Shown here one piece after another: positions 41,718-50,974 of a DNA stretch of 64,000 bases (position 1 is its first letter; the number at the start of each line of letters is the position of its first letter). Source of the DNA: Paenibacillus humicus NBRC 102415 (lineage in GTDB: Bacteria; Bacillota; Bacilli; Paenibacillales; Paenibacillaceae); assembly GCF_004000905.1 (NCBI RefSeq), contig NZ_BIMD01000005.1, positions 1-64,000 on the forward strand. The letters run 5' to 3'. The notes under the pieces were generated by a model, which ran no database searches, was not told the origin of the DNA, and saw only the letters and a program-made list of their open reading frames with translations. The translations under genes and the position numbers were made by a program.

Positions 41718-41939
41718 TCATCGCTTATTCAACCGCTTCTTGATTTTGCGCCGCAGCTTGGCGGGGCCGGACGCCGATAAGGTCTTCCCCTTGACGACGG
41801 CGAAGCAGGCTTCCCTGCACAGCCTGCAGCTGCCGAGGCAGTCTTCCTTGACCAGCTTGACTCCCGCCTCCGACTTGAGCTTGCGGTAGGCAGGCTTCGC
41901 CCCGTTCTTCAGGTTGCGCCGGCAAAAACGGATTTTCAT
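41718..41939 (-). CDS. DUF1450 (YuzB-like) small cysteine-rich protein, 73 aa
   Basis: Start ATG 41939 behind GGGAGGAAGG. Sequence MKIRFCRRNLKNG, then DCLGSCRLCREACFAVVKGKTLSA, with the C-x4-C-x2-C-x3-C pattern of ferredoxin-like DUF1450 proteins, and a basic tail KLRRKIKKRLNKR. Possibly binds an Fe-S cluster; function not established. It follows dnaD by 26 bp. Confidence 0.8.
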   Translation of the reverse strand: MKIRFCRRNLKNGAKPAYRKLKSEAGVKLVKEDCLGSCRLCREACFAVVKGKTLSASGPAKLRRKIKKRLNKR

Positions 41940-41965
41940 CCGGCCTTCCTCCCCGCCTCGTCCCG

Positions 41966-42646
41966 TCAGTTTTTCGACGTCCCGCGGAACTTGCGGGAAT
42001 GCACCTTCGCTTCCTCCGGCGTCGATACCCGGTTGCGGGACCATTCCAAAAGGATGCGGTCGATATACGTAAAGTGAAGCTTGCCTGCAAATACCGCTTC
42101 CCTGAGCGCGAAGCGGATAAGCTCGTCGCTGTACTGGTCAAGGTCGAGCCAGCTGCTGATCCGCTCGCATTCCATCGGAGACAGCAGCCTTCCGAACTCC
42201 TGCTCGAACACCGAGAACAAGTTGAGCTCCATCGCAGCCGTCTGGCGGGCGGCCGGTTCCGGCGAAGCGGGCTCCGGACGTTCGGAAGCCGCCCAAGCCG
42301 CCGCCCGCTCCAGCCAGCCCTGCCAGTCGTACCGCTCGTAGCGGATGCCGCTGGCGGCGTCGACGGCGTCGTTGATCGTCAGGAAGCCTTCCTTGATCAG
42401 CCGGCCAAGCTGCTGCTGGACCGACTTGGCGGTCGTGCCGGTCAGCCGGCCGAGCTCGTCCGGCGTCGGGAAATCCTGGCGCAGCGAATCGCGGAACATC
42501 ATCAGCTGCAGAAGCAGCATCATGTCGCTGTCGCTGAGGCCCAGCTCCCGATAGCTGCGAAGAAGGAGCGCGGGAAGGAAAATTCCCCGTTCTCCCATCA
42601 GGGAAGCCAATGCTCTCGTATATTCATGCTGGCTGTTCTCGTTCAA
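41966..42646 (-). CDS. dnaD: DnaD-type primosomal/replication protein, about 226 aa
   Basis: Replication initiation protein that works with DnaB/DnaI in Firmicutes. N-terminal winged helix (LPALLLRSYRELGLSDSDMMLLLQLMMFRDSLRQDFPTPDELGRLTGTTAKSVQQQLGRLIKEGFL) and C-terminal DnaB2-like domain (LNLFSVFEQEFGRLLSPMECERISSWLDLDQYSDELIRFALREAVFAGKLHFTYIDRILLEW). I prefer the TTG at 42646 (LNENSQHEYTRAL) behind GGAAGGTGA; ATG 42685 or the start at 42718 would add residues unlike relatives. It follows asnS as in Bacillus, but nth is no longer next. Confidence 0.9.
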   Translation of the reverse strand: MNENSQHEYTRALASLMGERGIFLPALLLRSYRELGLSDSDMMLLLQLMMFRDSLRQDFPTPDELGRLTGTTAKSVQQQLGRLIKEGFLTINDAVDAASGIRYERYDWQGWLERAAAWAASERPEPASPEPAARQTAAMELNLFSVFEQEFGRLLSPMECERISSWLDLDQYSDELIRFALREAVFAGKLHFTYIDRILLEWSRNRVSTPEEAKVHSRKFRGTSKN

Positions 42647-42724
42647 GCGGCTCACCTTCCTCCTGATCGCTGCAACTTGGGTCATGCCGCCGGACCCTCC
42701 GGCGGCGATGGCGGTCATGCTGTC

Positions 42725-44019
<1,295 letters not shown>

Positions 44020-44023
<4 letters not shown>

Positions 44024-45243
44024 GCTTCGGTTTCTCCCTTCGATTGCTCTGCGGCCAGCTTGAACGTATCGCGCGCGATCAGCAGCTCTTCGTTCGTCGG
44101 CACGACCATCACCTTCACGCGGGATTTCGGCGTGGAGATGACTCGGGCTTCCTTGCTTCGCTGGGCGTTGAGCTCGCGGTCGAGCTCGATGCCGAGGAAC
44201 GTCAGCCCCTCGCATACCCGCTCCCGCAGCACGACGGAGTTTTCCCCGACTCCGGCGGTGAACAGAAGCACGTCGATGCCGTTCATGGCGGCCGCGTAAG
44301 CGCCGATGTATTTGCGTACGCGGTAAGTATACATTTCAAAAGCGAGACGGGCGTTCTTGTCGCCTTCCGACATCGCTTCCGTAATCTCCCTCATGTCGCT
44401 GCTGATTCCGGAAATGGCCAGCAGCCCGCTGTGCTTGTTCAGCATGGAGTTGACCTCCGTCAGCGTGAGGTCTTCCTTGTTCATCGTGTAAGGCACGATC
44501 GCAGGATCGAGATCGCCGCTGCGGGTGCCCATCATGAGCCCTTCGAGCGGAGTCATGCCCATGCTCGTGTCGAACGACTTGCCGTTCAGGATGGCGGTCG
44601 CGCTCGCGCCGTTGCCGATATGGCAGCTGACGAGCTTGAGCTCCTCCAGCGGACGGCCAAGCACCTCGGCCGCGCGCTCGCTGACATAGGCATGGCTCGT
44701 CCCATGGAAGCCGTAGCGGCGGATGCCGTGGCGGCGGTAGAGCACCATCGGAACCGGGTACAGGTACGATTCCTGCGGCATCGTCTGATGGAAGGCCGTG
44801 TCGAACACGACGACCTGCGGAACGCCGGGCAGCACCGCTTCGACGGCGAGGATGCCCATCATATGCGCCGGATTGTGCAGCGGGGCAAGATCGAACAGCT
44901 TGCGGATCTCCAGCTTCGTCTCGTTCGTCACGATAGCGGACTCCTTGAACGACTCCCCTCCGTGCACGACACGGTGCCCGACCGCATGGATCTCCGATAC
45001 GGAGCCGAGCACTCCATGCTCCGGATGGACGAGCATGTCCAAGACGCGCTTGATCGCGCTCGTATGCTCCAGAATCTCGTCGACGATGCGCACTTCCGGC
45101 TTGTCCGCCGGCTCATGCGTCAAAATCGCGGAATCCATCCCGATCCGCTCCACGCGGCCGCTGGCAAGGACGGATTCGTCCTTCATGTCGTAGAGCTGGT
45201 ATTTCAGCGAGGAGCTGCCGGCATTGATGACGAGAATGTTCAT
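44020..45243 (-). CDS. ackA: Acetate kinase
   Basis: Converts acetyl phosphate and ADP to acetate and ATP. 407 residues with the N-terminal [55 protein letters not shown] and [40 protein letters not shown], all signatures of AckA. ATGA overlaps join it to the 3-hydroxyacyl-CoA dehydrogenase before and asnS after. The phosphotransacetylase gene is not in the window. Confidence 0.96.
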
Positions 45244-46112
45244 ACGCGGTCACCGTCCTTGTCGTAGCTGAAAAATCCCGTACCGCTCTTGACGCCGAGC
45301 TGGCCGGCGCGCACCATTTTCTTGAGGATGAAGGACGGCCGGTATTTCAGCTCTCCGTATTCCCGGAACATCGACGAAAGCGCGGCATGGACGGAATCCA
45401 GCCCGAACCGGTCGGCCATCTCGAACGGACCGTGCTGGAACGAGTAGCCGATGCGCATCGCGCTGTCGATGTCCTCCGCGGAAGCGGTGCCTTCCTCCAG
45501 AATGTGCAGAGCCTCGTTGATGAAGAGGCAGATGAGGCGCGTCGTGACGAATCCCGGGGATTCGAACACCATGACGCCTTTCTTCTCGATCACCTGCTCC
45601 ACGAAATCCTTCGTGCCCTTGAACGTCTCGTCCGAAGTGCGGAGTCCGCGAACGATCTCGACGAGATCCACCTTGAACACCGGGTAGACGAAGTGCATGC
45701 CGATGACCCGCTCCGGATGCGCGGTGACGCTGGCCAGCTCCGTCAGCGAGAGCGTCGACGTGTTGCTTGCCAGAATGACCGATGGCGGACAAGCCTTGTC
45801 TACGGCTCGGAATACTTCCTTCTTCGCGTCGAGATCCTCGGTGATCGTCTCGATGATGAGCTCGCATTGGGACAGGTCTTCAATCGCCGATACGCCATGG
45901 ATCCGTCCCAGGATCAGCTTTTTCTCCGCCTGGGTCAGCGCCCACTTCTCGATCTGCTTGTCGAGGCTGACCCCGATATTGTCCAGGCCGGACTTCAGCC
46001 TTTCCTCCGACAGCTCCAGCAGATAGACGTCCAACCCTTTGTAGGACAGCATCTCGGCGATGCTCTGTCCCATCGTGCCGGCGCCGATCACGCCGATCTT
46101 TCTGTAATTCAC
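45240..46112 (-). CDS. 3-hydroxyacyl-CoA (3-hydroxybutyryl-CoA) dehydrogenase, 290 aa
   Basis: NAD-binding N-domain KIGVIGAGTMGQSIAEMLSYKGLDVYLLE, ELIIETITEDLDAKKEVF, LASNTSTLSLTELAS, catalytic His in GMHFVYPVFKVDLVEIVRG, and a single C-terminal domain (GFVTTRLICLFINEALHILEEG). Length matches Hbd/PaaH enzymes. Start is GTG 46112 with GGAGA upstream; the in-frame extension to 46238 covers the promoter. It heads the operon with ackA, asnS, dnaD and DUF1450. Confidence 0.92.
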   Translation of the reverse strand: MNYRKIGVIGAGTMGQSIAEMLSYKGLDVYLLELSEERLKSGLDNIGVSLDKQIEKWALTQAEKKLILGRIHGVSAIEDLSQCELIIETITEDLDAKKEVFRAVDKACPPSVILASNTSTLSLTELASVTAHPERVIGMHFVYPVFKVDLVEIVRGLRTSDETFKGTKDFVEQVIEKKGVMVFESPGFVTTRLICLFINEALHILEEGTASAEDIDSAMRIGYSFQHGPFEMADRFGLDSVHAALSSMFREYGELKYRPSFILKKMVRAGQLGVKSGTGFFSYDKDGDRV

Positions 46113-46154
46113 AGTATGGTCTCTCCTATTCCCTGTATCTCTAAAGTACCCTTT

Positions 46155-46184
46155 ATTATAACGTTCCGACGGCTGCCGACACAA
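46155..46184 (-). promoter_or_regulatory. Sigma-A promoter of the hbd-ackA-asnS-dnaD operon
   Basis: On the minus strand TTGTGT (46184-46179), 18-bp spacer, TATAAT (46160-46155), 43 bp before the GTG start at 46112. Confidence 0.6.
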
Positions 46185-46276
46185 CTTGACACCGTTCTTT
46201 TCCGCTATAAAAATCCGGGCCGTTCCAGCTTCATTCAACCGTTCGTTCCCATCTTGTCACCGAATCGATGCAAATG

Positions 46277-46307
46277 AAAAAAGAGACGGCATATTCCGTC
46301 TCTTTTT
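46277..46307. terminator. Bidirectional terminator after the FtsH-like gene
   Basis: AAAAAAGAGACGG (46277-46289) and CCGTCTCTTTTT (46296-46307) around CATATT. It stops the minus-strand FtsH-like transcript 24 bp past its stop codon. Confidence 0.9.
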
Positions 46308-46330
46308 GAATGCATGCCAGCCGCTCCAGC

Positions 46331-47830
46331 TTAAGCGCTGAGGCTCTCCTCCGATGCGATGAGCTTGCGGAACTGCTCGCCGCCAAGCGTCTCGCGGTCG
46401 ATCAGGATGTTCAGGCAATGCGTGAACAGCTGCCGTCTTGCGGCCAGCATTTCCTTGACCCGGCTCATGAGGCCGTCCAGCACGCTGCCGGATATTTGGG
46501 CCCAGCGGTCCGGCGTCATCATCCTGTCCTCAATGATGCCCACTTCGGTCAGGCCGCATTCCACCATCGTCCGGACGATATTGAGCGACTGCTCGAAGTC
46601 GTTGCGGGAGCCGGTGCTGCGGCCGCCGTAGAACATCTCCTCCGCGGCTGCGCCGGCAAGAGCAATCATGATCTGGGCTTCCAGATAGTCCTTCGTGTAC
46701 AGATAATGGTCGTCGCTCGGGTTGTGGCGCACGTACCCGAGCGCTCCGCCGCGCGGCGCGAGCGCGACCTGGGATACGCTGCCCGGTCGAAGCAGCTCCG
46801 CCGCGATCGCATGGCCAAGCTCGTGGATCGCCACCCGCTCCCGTTCTTCCTTGGTGGACTCGCGGTCGGTCTTCTCGCCCATCATGACCTTGTCGATCGC
46901 CATCGTCAAATGATGCTGCTCGACAAGCGGCAATCCTTCGCGCATCGCATAGATGGCGCCCTCGTTCAGGACGCTTTCGAGCTGGGCGCCGGAAAATCCG
47001 AACGACTCTTCGGCGATTTTTTCCATGTTCACTTCGTCATGAAGCGGTTTGTTTTTGGAATGGATGTTTAAGATATGAAGACGGCCCTTCTTGTCGGGAA
47101 GATCAACGCCGATATGGCGGTCGAACCGGCCAGGGCGCAGCAGCGCCGAATCCAGCATCTCCTTGCGGTTCGTCGCCGCGATGAGGAGAATGCGAGGCGC
47201 CTCGTTCGTATGGATGCCGTCCATCTCCGTCAGCAGCTGGTTGAGCGTCTGGTCATACTCCCGATGCTGGCCGCCGTCGCGCTTGCCGCCGATGACGTCG
47301 ATCTCATCAATGAAGATGACCGCGTTCTTCTTCCCTTCCTTGCCGGCCTTCTTGCGGGCTTCCTTGAACAGATCGCGTATCCGGCCTGCTCCGACACCGA
47401 CATACATCTCTACGAATTCGCTGCCCGATGCGGCCAGATAGACGGAATCCGTATAATGGGCGGCTGCCTTGGCCATGAGCGTCTTGCCTGTTCCGGGAGG
47501 ACCGGTAAGCAGGATGCCCTTCATGGGGCGGATGCCGAGCTTGCTGATCTCTTCATGCTTGACCAGGAAATCAAGCGCCTCGACCAGCTCCCCTTTGGCA
47601 CGATCCTGTCCTCCGATATCGTCGAAGGAAAACGGCGTCGAGCCTTTTACCCGGGCCTCTCTGCGGCCTCCTGCCGCTGCCAGCTGCCCCTTGGACTTGA
47701 GCGCGAACAGCAGCACGCCCATAAGCGCAAGCGCCAGCAGAAGAGGAATGATATTCACGCCGCGGAACAACAGAAACGCAAACAGCGAGACCAGAACTCC
47801 CCCGCCTATCTCGATGCTGTACTTAGGCAT
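46331..47830 (-). CDS. FtsH-like membrane AAA+ zinc metalloprotease, 499 aa
   Basis: Two short hydrophobic segments within residues 8-45, AAA+ domain with Walker A GPPGTGKT (110-117), Walker B VIFIDEID (171-178) and second region of homology [21 protein letters not shown], then protease motif HELGH (336-340) and third zinc ligand in SRNDFEQSL. About 120 residues shorter than true FtsH because the extracytoplasmic loop between the membrane segments is missing. It overlaps the upstream membrane-anchored gene by 8 bp. A second, accessory FtsH-type protease is likely, with the canonical ftsH elsewhere. Confidence 0.9.
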   Translation of the reverse strand: MPKYSIEIGGGVLVSLFAFLLFRGVNIIPLLLALALMGVLLFALKSKGQLAAAGGRREARVKGSTPFSFDDIGGQDRAKGELVEALDFLVKHEEISKLGIRPMKGILLTGPPGTGKTLMAKAAAHYTDSVYLAASGSEFVEMYVGVGAGRIRDLFKEARKKAGKEGKKNAVIFIDEIDVIGGKRDGGQHREYDQTLNQLLTEMDGIHTNEAPRILLIAATNRKEMLDSALLRPGRFDRHIGVDLPDKKGRLHILNIHSKNKPLHDEVNMEKIAEESFGFSGAQLESVLNEGAIYAMREGLPLVEQHHLTMAIDKVMMGEKTDRESTKEERERVAIHELGHAIAAELLRPGSVSQVALAPRGGALGYVRHNPSDDHYLYTKDYLEAQIMIALAGAAAEEMFYGGRSTGSRNDFEQSLNIVRTMVECGLTEVGIIEDRMMTPDRWAQISGSVLDGLMSRVKEMLAARRQLFTHCLNILIDRETLGGEQFRKLIASEESLSA

Positions 47831-48359
47831 TACTCCAAACCCCCATTCGCTCGCCGGTTCTAGGCAGAATGATATATTTCGTATCGCTGCCGAGCTCCAG
47901 CGTCACATATACGTTGCTGTCGTCGATCGAGGTGGCCGTCTTGAGGCCCGGCGTCGCGCGTTCGATTTCCTTCAAGGCATCCGGTATTTCGGAATAGCGG
48001 CGGTTCTCCATCGCTTCTGCGACGGTGAACAGCTGGCTTGTCCAGATGGAGTCCAGCTTGGGCTGCGAGCTCTGATCGACCGTAATGACGAGCTTGCGTC
48101 CTTCAAGCCATTTGGCGCTGCGATCGGCAATCTGGTCGTGGATGCCCCGCAGATCGGCTCCGGCGCCCAGCTTCAGGCGAACGGTCAGAGAGTCTTTGGA
48201 AAGGGTCGGGACGGCAGAGACGACACCCGGCAGCGAATCCACCGCAGATTGCAGCGGACGCTCCACGACGGCCTGGTCATAGGCGTACCAGCCGCCGAAA
48301 AGCAAGGCTGCGGTAACGGCGATCGTCGTCAAAAAAGGCACAAGCCTTACTTTGATCAA
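47823..48359 (-). CDS. Membrane-anchored protein of unknown function, 178 aa
   Basis: One N-terminal membrane segment (VRLVPFLTTIAVTAALLFGGWYAY) followed by about 150 extracytoplasmic residues with two alpha/beta halves (VSAVPTLSKDSLTVRLKLGAGADLRGIHDQIADRS and ATSIDDSNVYVTLELGSDTKYIILP). No known motif. Translationally coupled to the FtsH-like protease, which lacks the usual extracytoplasmic loop; I infer it may supply the outer part of that complex or be its regulator. Confidence 0.7.
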   Translation of the reverse strand: MIKVRLVPFLTTIAVTAALLFGGWYAYDQAVVERPLQSAVDSLPGVVSAVPTLSKDSLTVRLKLGAGADLRGIHDQIADRSAKWLEGRKLVITVDQSSQPKLDSIWTSQLFTVAEAMENRRYSEIPDALKEIERATPGLKTATSIDDSNVYVTLELGSDTKYIILPRTGERMGVWSNA

Positions 48360-48442
48360 AGCAAAAGCCCCCTTTATGAAAATCGAAGCGACGGCTCAAA
48401 GGCCTGCCTCTTCGTCTACTTGAATTCATGCGTATACGGATT

Positions 48443-48478
48443 AGTATATCACATTTGCTATACGAAGAGTATATCACA
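48443..48478. repeat. Direct repeats before the 178-residue gene
   Basis: AGTATATCACA at 48443-48453 and 48468-48478, 25 bp apart. On the minus strand each contains a TATACT that could serve as a -10. A related copy in inverse orientation lies at 48549-48559 inside the neighbouring gene. Confidence 0.45.
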
Positions 48479-48514
48479 ACGATATTCATAGAGGAGGCGG
48501 CAATCGTTACAACT

Positions 48515-49036
48515 TTAGGAAGCTTTTTTAGTCGTCAGCGAATATGTGGTGATATACTCGCCGCTCTGATACTGATAAAAGTCATAGTAATAGCGGGTCT
48601 GCCCCTGCTTGCGGGTGTAGAACACTTCCCAAACCGGCTGTCCGCCAATCATGCCTGCCCGGACATGACGAATGCCGGCGTCGGGAACTCGCTGCTTGAA
48701 AATGCTGCGGATATCGCCTTCCTTGCGGCTTGACGCCATATCCAGCAGCAGCGGCTCCCCCTTTTCGGGAAGCCAGGCAATCACTTCCTGTCCTTCGGCA
48801 TTTTTGCCGCGGACGACCCATACCGGCGCATCCCATACATATTTTTCTGCCGAGGAGGTTTCCTTGAGGCCCGCCTTCTGCTGGGCGAGCTTCTCGGCCT
48901 GAAGCTCGGCAGCCCATATCGGGCGCTGGAAGCTCCGGTACTCGGCATGCACATACACGAGCAGCAGCACAACGAGCGCGGAGATCCACAGCGTCCAGCC
49001 GCGCCTGCTCATGAGGCCGCGCCGCCGGCGCGCCAT
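48515..49036 (-). CDS. YpmB-like DUF5590 membrane protein, 173 aa
   Basis: One membrane anchor (WTLWISALVVLLLVYVHAEY) after a strongly basic start MARRRRGLMSRR, then an extracytoplasmic domain with KYVWDAPVWVVRGKNAEGQEVIAWLPEKG and RKQGQTRYYYDFYQYQSGEYITTYSLTTKK, as in YpmB/PepSY-like proteins. In Bacillus ypmB follows dinG; here rex and mtaD lie between. Its ATG overlaps the mtaD stop by one base (TGATG). Function not established. Confidence 0.8.
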   Translation of the reverse strand: MARRRRGLMSRRGWTLWISALVVLLLVYVHAEYRSFQRPIWAAELQAEKLAQQKAGLKETSSAEKYVWDAPVWVVRGKNAEGQEVIAWLPEKGEPLLLDMASSRKEGDIRSIFKQRVPDAGIRHVRAGMIGGQPVWEVFYTRKQGQTRYYYDFYQYQSGEYITTYSLTTKKAS

Positions 49037-50334
49037 CAGTTCCCCGTCAGCCTGCCGTAGCAGGCTTGGGCTTCATGCTTGATCCGCTCTTCGTCCAGCA
49101 GCGTGCTGGCGCCGTCCTTGACGACCTGGATGCCGTCCACCCATACGTGGACGACATCGCGGCCGGAGCCGCTGTAAGCCAGATGGGAGACCAGATCGGA
49201 CTGAGGATAGAAATGCGGCTGATCCGTATCGATCGCGATGAAATCGGCTTTCATCCCTGCTTGCAGCGAGCCAAGCATCGGCTGGCGGATCGTAGCCGCT
49301 CCGCCGAGGGTAGCCAGCTTCAGCGCTTCGGCCGCCGGCACGACAGTGGGATCGCCGGATACTCCCTTGTGGATCAGAGCCGCAAGCCGGATCTCGTCGA
49401 AGAGGTCGAGATTGTTGTTGCTGGCAGCGCTGTCGGTGCCGAGCGAGACGGTGACGCCGGCCCGGAGCAGATCCGGCACGCGCGCGACGCCGCTGGCAAG
49501 CTTGAGATTGCTGGCGGGGTTGTGCGACACGGCCGCGCCTCTGGCGGCAAGCAGCTCGATCTCCGCATCGTTGAGATGGACGGCATGGGCGACAAAGGCG
49601 GGACGCGAGAAGAAGCCGAGCTTGTCCAGATGCTCGACCGGCCGCAGGCCGTACTCGCGGACGTTCTGCTCCACCTCGGCTGCGGTCTCCGACATATGCG
49701 TGTGTATCGGCAGGTCGAGATCATGGGCGGCCTGAACGAACTTCTCGATGAATGCCGGCGGACAAGTGTACGGAGCATGCGGGCTCATCATCGTCATGAT
49801 GCGGCCGTTCGCTTGGCCGTTCCAGTCCTTGGCGAACCGGACCGCTTCATCCAGCTTCTGGAGCTGCACGTCTTCCGGGCACAGCCCGATGGCTCCGCGC
49901 ATTAGAACGCCTCTCATGCCGGACTGCTCGACGACTTTGGCGACCTCATCCATCCGGTCGTACATATCGACGAACGTCGTCGTTCCCGACTTGAGCATTT
50001 CGAGCACGGCCAGCGAAGATCCCCACCGGACATCCTCATCCCGGAACTTCGCTTCCATCGGCCACATATAATCCTGCAGCCAGGTCTGCAGCACCTCGTC
50101 GTCGGAATAACCGCGAAGCAGCGACATCGCCGCATGGCCGTGCGTATTGATCAGCCCCGGCATGAACGCGAGGCGGCTGCCGTCGATCCTGACTGGCATT
50201 GCGTCAGCATCGGCCGGGCGCTCTTCCCCTATGTAGGCAATCAGGCCGTCCTCGATTACCATATGCCCCTTTAGTACGGGACGCCTTTCGTCCATCGTGA
50301 CGAAGGTTCCGTTTTCAATCCACCATTTGCTCAT
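49036..50334 (-). CDS. mtaD: 5-methylthioadenosine/S-adenosylhomocysteine deaminase-like amidohydrolase, 432 aa
   Basis: TrzA/AtzB-type amidohydrolase. Metal ligands: LINTHGHAAMSLLRG (His65, His67), LPIHTHMSET (His) and LGTDSAASNNNLDLFDEIR (Asp). Other family stretches are MSPHAPYTCPPAF and FVAHAVHLNDAEIELLAARGAAVSHNPASNLKLASG. Such enzymes deaminate methylthioadenosine, S-adenosylhomocysteine or 5'-deoxyadenosine. It overlaps rex by 20 bp and ypmB by one base. With mtnE/W/X/B about 25 kb away, a link to SAM by-product recycling is reasonable. Confidence 0.88.
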   Translation of the reverse strand: MSKWWIENGTFVTMDERRPVLKGHMVIEDGLIAYIGEERPADADAMPVRIDGSRLAFMPGLINTHGHAAMSLLRGYSDDEVLQTWLQDYMWPMEAKFRDEDVRWGSSLAVLEMLKSGTTTFVDMYDRMDEVAKVVEQSGMRGVLMRGAIGLCPEDVQLQKLDEAVRFAKDWNGQANGRIMTMMSPHAPYTCPPAFIEKFVQAAHDLDLPIHTHMSETAAEVEQNVREYGLRPVEHLDKLGFFSRPAFVAHAVHLNDAEIELLAARGAAVSHNPASNLKLASGVARVPDLLRAGVTVSLGTDSAASNNNLDLFDEIRLAALIHKGVSGDPTVVPAAEALKLATLGGAATIRQPMLGSLQAGMKADFIAIDTDQPHFYPQSDLVSHLAYSGSGRDVVHVWVDGIQVVKDGASTLLDEERIKHEAQACYGRLTGN

Positions 50335-50974
50335 GTTCGGTTCCTTCCTTATCCATGTAATAGGCGAGGCTCAGCAGCTGGGTCGTAAAATCGGCATAAT
50401 GAATTCTAACCTTCTCCGGAGCCTTCAGCACGACCGGGGCAAAATTGAGAATCCCTTTGACGCCGGCCGCGATGAACCGGTCCGCGACGTTCTGAGCCTC
50501 CGCGGCCGGCACCGTAATAATGCCGATCTGAATGTCCTGCTCCTGCACGGCCTGCTGCAGCCGATCGATCGGCTGCACCTCGAGCGAGTTGATTCGGGTG
50601 CCGATCTTGGCCGGATTGGCGTCGAACACCGCAGTGATTTTCATATTGTCCTTCAAATAAGTGCTGTAGTTGCATAAGGCATGCCCCAGATTGCCGGCCC
50701 CTACGAGCGCAACGAGCATCACCTGGTCCAGCTTGAGGATGCCTCTGATCTTCTCGATCAGGTAGTTGACGTCATACCCGACGCCCTTGCGCCCGAATTC
50801 CCCGAAATAGGCCAGGTCCTTGCGGATCTGAGCCGGATTGAGCTCGAGCTTGAGGCCAAGCTCCTGCGAGCTGACGGTCTGCACATCGCGCACATGAAGC
50901 TCGCCCAGCACTTGCAAATAAACGGGCAGCCGGCGGACGACCGCCTCCGATATCGCTTTTCCCTGCTTGCTCAT
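50315..50974 (-). CDS. rex: Redox-sensing transcriptional repressor Rex
   Basis: Senses NADH/NAD+ and represses fermentation and respiration genes. 219 residues: winged helix at 1-80 (AISEAVVRRLPVYLQVL, VSSQELGLKLELNPAQIRKDLAYFGEFGRKGVGYDV) and Rossmann domain with VALVGAGNLGHAL (GAGNLG 92-97) plus a domain-swapping C-terminal helix. Start ATG 50974 overlaps the dinG stop by ATGA behind AAGGAGG. I found no TTGTGA-N6-TCACAA palindrome at promoters in this window. Confidence 0.95.
   Translation of the reverse strand: MSKQGKAISEAVVRRLPVYLQVLGELHVRDVQTVSSQELGLKLELNPAQIRKDLAYFGEFGRKGVGYDVNYLIEKIRGILKLDQVMLVALVGAGNLGHALCNYSTYLKDNMKITAVFDANPAKIGTRINSLEVQPIDRLQQAVQEQDIQIGIITVPAAEAQNVADRFIAAGVKGILNFAPVVLKAPEKVRIHYADFTTQLLSLAYYMDKEGTEHEQMVD

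Noticed and set aside
48443-48478. Rex operator
   Set aside because: The TCACA copies are direct, not the TTGTGA-N6-TCACAA palindrome.
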